This document shows, in pieces, positions 58,025-64,000 of a DNA stretch of 64,000 nt (positions are counted from its first letter, which is position 1; each line of letters starts with the position of its first letter). A model generated the notes under the pieces. The model did no database searches and had not been told where the DNA came from. It was given only the letters and a program-made list of their open reading frames with translations. Position numbers and translations under genes: made by a program. Source of the stretch: Shewanella phaeophyticola (GTDB taxonomy: Bacteria; Pseudomonadota; Gammaproteobacteria; Enterobacterales; Shewanellaceae); contig NZ_JAODOQ010000001.1 in NCBI RefSeq assembly GCF_025398315.1, forward strand, positions 1,860,001 to 1,924,000, written 5' to 3'.

Positions 58025-61000
58025 ATGAAACAATCAATGAATTTTGAGCATATTCAAACAAAGTGGCCACAGCTCCATCAACTAGCTGCATTTGCTGAAG
58101 AGTATGCGATATCAGACCCACAAAGTTCATTGGTAAAATTACGTTGTTTTGCTGAACAGGTCGTCAGTTATTTATATAAAGAACTTCAACTGCCTGCATT
58201 TCCCAATTCAAATATTTATGACAAACTTACGTCAGATGATTTCACGAGTGTAGTCCCCAATTTAATTACCGATAAACTTCACGCAATACGCAAAAGTGGC
58301 AATCAAGCCGCACACGAGGGGCGAGTTGATCAACAACAAGCAATCTGGATTCTAAAAGAAAGCTACTACGTAGCCTGTTATCTATTTATGGCCTACGCCA
58401 ATGGTAAACAAGCCGATTGTCCAGAATTTACCGTTCCAGAACAAAAGCAACCAGCCGAACAAAATGATGTTGAATTCGCTAAAAAGAATAAACAATTATC
58501 TCAACAGTTGAGTCAAAATGAAGCTCGGCTAAAAAAGGCGTTAGAAGAATTAGAAGCATCTCAACAGGCACAAAAACAAGCACAACAAGACGCAGCAAAA
58601 CTTCAGCAAACAATAAACCAAGCTAAAGTGTCTCAAGTTAAAAGTCTGAACAAACTTATCACTGCAAGTTTTAACTTTAGTGAAGCAGAAACACGTGCGC
58701 GGATCATTGACATGGATCTACGGGCTGCTGGTTGGCAAGTGTCTCTTAATGAAACGAGCACAGATGAAGTAGGTAAAGAAGTACAGGTAACTGATCAGCC
58801 TACCAGCACAGGCATAGGCTACGTTGATTATGTACTTTGGGACGATGACGGCAAACCACTCGCAGTAATTGAAGCCAAACGCACTCGTGAATCTGTCGAA
58901 AAAGGCAGAGAGCAAGCCAAACTATACGCCGATGCACTGCACAAACAGTATCATCAACGACCCGTTATATTTTATTCAAACGGTTACGACATCCGTATAT
59001 TAGACGATGCCCAAGGCTATAACAGTCGTAAACTTTACGGCTATTACTCTAAAGACTCGCTGCAATATCTAATTAAGCAGAGAGGCCTTAAAAAAGATTT
59101 AAATCAAACACCAATCGATACCAATGTCGCAGGCCGTTTGTATCAAATGGAAACTATCACTCGTGTATGTGAACGTTTCGCCGATAAACATCGAAAATCT
59201 CTTATCGTACAAGCAACCGGCACAGGAAAAACGCGTGTATCTATTGCGCTGGCTAAACGATTACTCGATGCCGGCTGGGCAAAGCGAGTATTGTTTTTAT
59301 GTGATCGTAAAGAGCTACGTAAACAGGCTGGCAATGCCTTTAATGAGTTTACTAACGAGCCACTCTACATTGTGGGTAAAACCAAAAAAGAGTTAGCCAC
59401 AAATTCACGGGTATTTATTGCCACTTACCCAGGTATGATGGCTATTTATCAAAAATATGATGTGGGTTATTTTGACTTAATCGTGGCCGATGAATCACAC
59501 CGTTCTATCTATAATATTTATGGTGATATTTTTAAATACTTTGATGCACTAGAGGTTGGCTTGACTGCCACACCTGTTGAAATGGTATCGCGCTCAACGT
59601 GCCAGTTATTTGGTTGTGATTTCAAATTACCTACGGCAAATTACCCATTAGAAAAGGCGATTGAAGAAGGTAACTTAGTACCTTATAAAATTGTTAGTTT
59701 AACCACTAAATTTTTACGCGAAGGTATCAAAAAAGATAACCTCACAGATGAACAAATCGCACAATTAGAGGATCAAGGTATTGACCCTAACGAGTTAAAC
59801 TTTGACGCCAAACAAGTCGATGAAGCGGTAAAAAATAAAGACACCAATCGCGTTATTTTACGTAATTTAATGGAAAAGGCCTCGCGTGATAGTGACGGTC
59901 AACTACCTGGTAAAACCATAGTATTTGCCCGCAACATTGCTCATGCTGAACTCCTGGCGCAGCTGTTTGGCGAAATGTATCCTCAATTAGGCAGTAACTT
60001 TTGTCGCGTTATCCACTCAAAATACGAACGCGCAGAAGAGTTAATTGATGACTTTAAATCAAATGAAGTAAACAGTGCTCGCATTGCTATCTCAGTAGAT
60101 ATGCTCGACACCGGAATTGACGTTCCAGAATGTGTCAATCTCGTATTTGCCAAGCCCATTAAGTCAAAAGTCAAATTTTGGCAGATGATTGGTCGTGGCA
60201 CACGCCTATGCAAAGACCTCTACGGTAAGGGCAAAGATAAAACCCACTTCTTAATTTTTGACCACTGGGAAAATTTCGACTACTTCGATATGGATCCAAG
60301 CGAAGAAGATGTAAAACAGGCTAAATCTCTTACTCAAAAACTGTTTGAAAGCCGTCTGATACTGGCTGAAACAGCGCTTAAAAAGGCAGACATAACGACC
60401 TTTGATGCCGTGATAAAGCTTATCCATCAAGACATTAACGCACTTGATATGAACACTATTGCGGTGCGCGATAACTGGCAAGTGGTAGAATCCTGTAAAG
60501 ATGAAAAAACGCTTAACCAATTTGCACCACAAACAAAAGCTAACTTATTCGAGCATATAGCGCCACTAATGCAATGGCGCAACATCGTGGGGCAATCAGA
60601 AGCCTATAAATTGGATAATGAAATAGCCATCATTCAAACCCTAATGTTTACCGATCCCAATCAAATAGCTCTTGTTAAGCAAGGTGTAATGGGCAGGGTA
60701 GAGTCATTACAAATGCACTTGAATGAAGTGCGTGCCAAAGCGAAAGACATTGCCAAAATTCAAACCAATGCATTCTGGGATTTGTTAACCTTTGATGCAT
60801 TAGAACAAAGCCGTTTAGCATTGCGCAGTATCATTCATTTACGCGACAAATCTGCTCAACCTCCAACAGTTGATTATGTCATTGACGTAAAAGAAGAGGT
60901 TAGTGAAATACGCGAATCAACACGGCCAACAAAAATTGTTTCTATTGATTATCAAATCTTCCGCCAAGAGGTCGAAAAAACCCTTACACCATTATTTGCA

Positions 61001-61465
61001 ACAGACCAAGTACTGCAAAAAATACGTAAAGGCGAACCGGTAACCGCAGATGATTTAGCCAAACTAAACTCGCTCGTGCATACCCAAAATCCAAGCGTAG
61101 ACTTAAATACCCTTAAAGAGTTTTTTCCAGAATCTACCGCCACATTAGACAAAATATTGCGCACTATTGTTGGGATGGATAAACAGGATATTGAAGCCAA
61201 GTTTACTGCATTTGTTCAACAAACCCACACTCACATGAATGCAAAGCAGCAACGCTTTATTGGTATGTTACAAAACCATATAATCCGCTATGGGTCGATA
61301 CAAATATCACAGCTTTACGATGCGCCATTTACCCAAGTGCATGACATGGGATTAGATGGGGTATTTAGCGAGCAGCAAGCCGATGTGATTCAAGAGTTTA
61401 TTACTCAGTTTGGAGTAAATCTTGGCAAAAATATAAAATCTATTAGCAAAGAATCAAGATTTTAA
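58025..61465 (+). CDS. Type I restriction HsdR-like nuclease-helicase with DUF4145 N-terminus
   Basis: 1146 aa from ATG 58025. The longer frame from TTG 57980 begins inside the sigma-54 promoter, so it is rejected. Order: DUF4145 (LVKLRCFAEQVVSYLYKELQ, RKSGNQAAHEG), a coiled coil rich in Gln and Lys (about 155-215), a PD-(D/E)xK nuclease (GIGYVDYVLWDDDG, AVIEAKRT), SF2 helicase with QATGTGKTRVS, VADESHRSIY, GLTATPVEM, VDMLDTGIDVPE and QMIGRGTRL, then an EcoEI-type C-terminal domain. No HsdM or HsdS gene follows, so it is not a standard type I system. It is intact and is followed after 24 bp by a large protein gene in the same operon. Confidence 0.88.
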   Translation: MKQSMNFEHIQTKWPQLHQLAAFAEEYAISDPQSSLVKLRCFAEQVVSYLYKELQLPAFPNSNIYDKLTSDDFTSVVPNLITDKLHAIRKSGNQAAHEGRVDQQQAIWILKESYYVACYLFMAYANGKQADCPEFTVPEQKQPAEQNDVEFAKKNKQLSQQLSQNEARLKKALEELEASQQAQKQAQQDAAKLQQTINQAKVSQVKSLNKLITASFNFSEAETRARIIDMDLRAAGWQVSLNETSTDEVGKEVQVTDQPTSTGIGYVDYVLWDDDGKPLAVIEAKRTRESVEKGREQAKLYADALHKQYHQRPVIFYSNGYDIRILDDAQGYNSRKLYGYYSKDSLQYLIKQRGLKKDLNQTPIDTNVAGRLYQMETITRVCERFADKHRKSLIVQATGTGKTRVSIALAKRLLDAGWAKRVLFLCDRKELRKQAGNAFNEFTNEPLYIVGKTKKELATNSRVFIATYPGMMAIYQKYDVGYFDLIVADESHRSIYNIYGDIFKYFDALEVGLTATPVEMVSRSTCQLFGCDFKLPTANYPLEKAIEEGNLVPYKIVSLTTKFLREGIKKDNLTDEQIAQLEDQGIDPNELNFDAKQVDEAVKNKDTNRVILRNLMEKASRDSDGQLPGKTIVFARNIAHAELLAQLFGEMYPQLGSNFCRVIHSKYERAEELIDDFKSNEVNSARIAISVDMLDTGIDVPECVNLVFAKPIKSKVKFWQMIGRGTRLCKDLYGKGKDKTHFLIFDHWENFDYFDMDPSEEDVKQAKSLTQKLFESRLILAETALKKADITTFDAVIKLIHQDINALDMNTIAVRDNWQVVESCKDEKTLNQFAPQTKANLFEHIAPLMQWRNIVGQSEAYKLDNEIAIIQTLMFTDPNQIALVKQGVMGRVESLQMHLNEVRAKAKDIAKIQTNAFWDLLTFDALEQSRLALRSIIHLRDKSAQPPTVDYVIDVKEEVSEIRESTRPTKIVSIDYQIFRQEVEKTLTPLFATDQVLQKIRKGEPVTADDLAKLNSLVHTQNPSVDLNTLKEFFPESTATLDKILRTIVGMDKQDIEAKFTAFVQQTHTHMNAKQQRFIGMLQNHIIRYGSIQISQLYDAPFTQVHDMGLDGVFSEQQADVIQEFITQFGVNLGKNIKSISKESRF

Positions 61466-61489
61466 AATAAACGACAGGGAGTCAACATA

Positions 61490-64000
61490 ATGAATCAGTT
61501 AATCAACCCATCACAATGGCTTAACCAATTCTTAAAAGATCGAGGATTACGTCAACCTACAGGAAAGCCATTATATGAATATCAAGCTACTGAAGCTGAA
61601 TATGCATTACTAAAAGAACTAGTTGTTAAGCATAAAGACAGTAAACTACATGGTTACAATAATATTTCTTGGGCTGCCACTTTTTGCTTGTTTTGCTCCA
61701 TATGGTATCAGCGCAACTATGAAAGCAATGATGGTTGGAGTTGGCATGCAATATGGGTTGAATTGGGAGATGAATTAACTCCGTCTCAAATTGAAAAAAC
61801 AGTGCTTAAAGGTATTGAGTCCTACTGGCTTAGACCTATCAAAACTTACGTTGAACGCCGAAATTTTTAGGTACTCTGTTTTCAGAAGGAGGACTTCCAT
61901 TTAAATTGCTAAGTAACAATGATAATAAATTTGGGCAAGTCCTTAAGCGGATTTTGAAAAATGTTGCGGTAGCAAAATTACTTGGAGAACCAATTGAAAA
62001 GCTTGTAGCTATTAATGTTCAATCGTTACCTCAAGCATTCAATGAACAAGAATCTATTCAATTAATCACTTTAATGACAGAAAGACTGGTCAATCTTGTC
62101 GATATATTTGCATTAGAAAACAAATCGAACCCAGCAGACTACCTAGATAATGTTTCACCAAAATGGCGTGAGGATTTCCCTATTCCTCTAGATAACAGTA
62201 TTGGAACAAATATCGTTAACTCTTGGTTACAGGAAGCGAGTAAGGAAGGAAGTAAAAGGACACGAATTGGTCAAAAATTATTTGTTGAACATTATCTAAA
62301 TATTAATGAATTGAGCATTACCACCAAATTATTGTTACCTAACGAATTTGCAGTTAACTTACAACTTAAACATTTAAAATCAAACAGATTAGAGTTATTT
62401 TTAGCTGAATCCTCGAAAGACCTTCAACACCTTGGTGTTTCATATATCAACGCTACAGGTGAGCAAGCACTAGTAAAAGTCAGAAATCGTACTGTAAAAG
62501 TCTTACGCAGAGCATCCGACAACCCATTGTCAGTGGTTGCAAGGCAAGGAGGTAATGAAATTGCCAGATGGCCACTAGACAATACGAGTGTATTCCTTAA
62601 TGAAATGCCAGTAGGTTTCATAAAACAAGATGGTGAGTATAAATATGCTGGTCAAGCAACATTCAGTCATAAAGATGAGTTGTACTTAATTTTACCTAGA
62701 AGTGCTACATATGAAATTATTGACGGTGATGTATCGCCTTGGCCACAAAATATACATAGCGAAAAACCGTACTGTATTTTATTAAAGGGTGAGCTCCTCG
62801 TCACTATTGATGATGATAAATACCGAATAAAATCAATAGATTCAGGCTCTATAGAGCTAGAGCTAAACCTATTTGGGGATATGGTGCCTTTCGATACGGA
62901 GCCAAATGCAACATATTTAGGCCTCCCTAAGTATAGGCTTGTAAACAATGACATAAATTTAAATAATGCTTTAATAGAATACATAAGTGGCCAACCTAAA
63001 GCAGGGTTAATGTTACATGAACTTTATGGTAGACAAACTTATGCATTAAAGAATCAAGATGGTGAAACCTTATATAGAAAAAGAATAGGCATATTGCCGC
63101 CTGGTGTAAAAATAATAACTAAAGCTGGGGTTGAGCTTGGAAAAGGTGAAATCTATATCGAAACAAACAAAAAAATGGTCTATAGCATTTCTACAGAAAG
63201 TGTTTCGTTTGTAAAAAAAGATACAAATGAGGGCGTTTGTTTACAGCTAACTTGCACTGGATTACCACCAGCAGAATTATCATTGCAAATTACTCCTAAC
63301 TTAATGGGAACTCCTATATCTATAAAACTACCTTACCCAAGACAAGGTGCATTTGTTTTTGATTGTAACGGTAAGCCTCTAAAGAAACACCTCTCAATAG
63401 ATGACCTGTTAGGTAGCCGTTTGCACTTATTTGCATCTGCAGAATGCTCCGCAGAATTTTGAAATCGACATTGTTTTAGAAAACCAAGGTGAGATCACCT
63501 CCATATTTTAAACATACGTTTCATGTAGGTGAGCAACCCACAATAATCAGTTTGCACAGTTTTAAAGATGAAATAAATGAGTTGCTGTCTTTAGCGCCTG
63601 ATTTAGATGCTCGAGTTACAATTACCATAAGTAGTTTTTCTGGTGACTTACAATACAAAATTTACCGCTATAGCAGCCAAGTATATGAAGCTGATGATAA
63701 ACGTTTCATTAAAGTTTCAGCGGAAGGCCAAAGTGTTGTTGAAGGTGCTGAATTACTATTAATGCAAATGAGTAACCCTGAAAGATCACCAACAAAATTA
63801 GAACCTCTAATTAGTGGGGGGACATCAACGGGGCATTATTTAATCCCTCAGGTAGATAAAAGTGACGATTCATGGTTAATTGTACCAAGTGAAAATAGTA
63901 GTACAAATTTTAGAGCTAAATTACTTGTTGGCCACGATAGTAATGGTTTAGTTCATGAAGTCGTACCTGAAGGAACAACGCAAATACATTCTTTGCAAAA
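61490..64000 (+). pseudogene. Large defence-linked protein of the YjiT (STY4851/ECs_5259)-like type, frameshifted and cut by the window edge
   Basis: Pieces 61490-61870, 61906-63462 and further frames to the window end form one protein. The start reads QWLNQFLKDRGLRQPTGKPL, then NDGWSWHAIWVELG; the second frame joins with FLGTLFSEGGLPFKLLSNN after a shift in AAATTTTTAGG (about 61862). Two more shifts lie near 63440 and 63500, after which PTIISLHSFKDEINELLSLA continues open to the edge. The N-terminal pattern recalls a large uncharacterised family seen beside helicases in restriction islands. That recall is from memory and not certain. It is the second gene behind the sigma-54 promoter. The C-terminal half is outside the window. 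Confidence 0.55.

Overview
The window looks like an accessory-gene-rich stretch of a marine gammaproteobacterium, most likely Shewanella or a close relative. This rests on AT-rich DNA with gammaproteobacterial codon use, a canonical LexA box, ISAs1/IS66/IS91 remnants, an integron cassette with attC sites, and large CHASE/GGDEF signalling proteins. The genus is an inference. No CRISPR array and no rRNA were seen.

Layout. (1) 1-7.0 kb: the end of a BREX phage-defence cluster. It has the C-terminal part of a PglX methyltransferase, an ATPase/DUF4276 pair and a PglZ phosphatase, then a DUF4145/Sel1/SEC-C protein. (2) 7.1-15.4 kb: an ISAs1 scar, a small zinc protein, a HIRAN-ComF-like phosphoribosyltransferase overlapping a SLOG/DprA-like protein, two tandem paralogous SF2 helicases and a CoiA-like protein. 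(3) 15.6-22.3 kb: tRNA-Val(GAC), a second tRNA-Val truncated at its anticodon loop, and a four-gene tyrosine-recombinase module reading away from it. (4) 22.5-29.6 kb: decayed SDR and MdaB genes beside an intact LysR gene, a secreted Sel1 protein with ATC where its start codon should be, a small basic protein with a leader ORF, and small envelope genes. (5) 30.1-37.7 kb: a decayed ISAs1 copy, an IS91-family transposase with a tyrosine recombinase, an integron cassette bounded by attC sites, a group IIC intron inside the second attC, and a SIR2-like gene. (6) 37.8-49.8 kb: a methionine aminopeptidase/ParD-like pair, a REC-PAS-GGDEF-EAL protein, a very large CHASE hybrid kinase with a C-terminal GGDEF, and a chemotaxis receptor. 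(7) 50.3-53.6 kb: an IS66 scar, the second copy of the small basic protein and its leader, and SOS-controlled umuDC. (8) 53.7-64 kb: an island end (HD protein, integrase, excisionase, divergent Xre repressor with operators), then a CARF-sigma54 activator, a sigma-54 promoter, a type I HsdR-like nuclease-helicase and a large broken protein that runs off the window.

The most interesting unit is the last one. An RtcR-like CARF-sigma54 activator ends 19 bp before a well-formed -24/-12 promoter that should drive a restriction-type operon. This suggests a defence system switched on transcriptionally by a small nucleotide or RNA-end signal.

About twenty genes or scars carry single-base frameshifts, many at homopolymers. 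Some may be real decay. The number hit within otherwise well-conserved genes (pglZ, umuC, the MCP, the hybrid kinase, the final gene) makes uncorrected sequencing error a serious alternative. Such genes are typed as pseudogenes here, and their spans cover the whole reconstructed gene.
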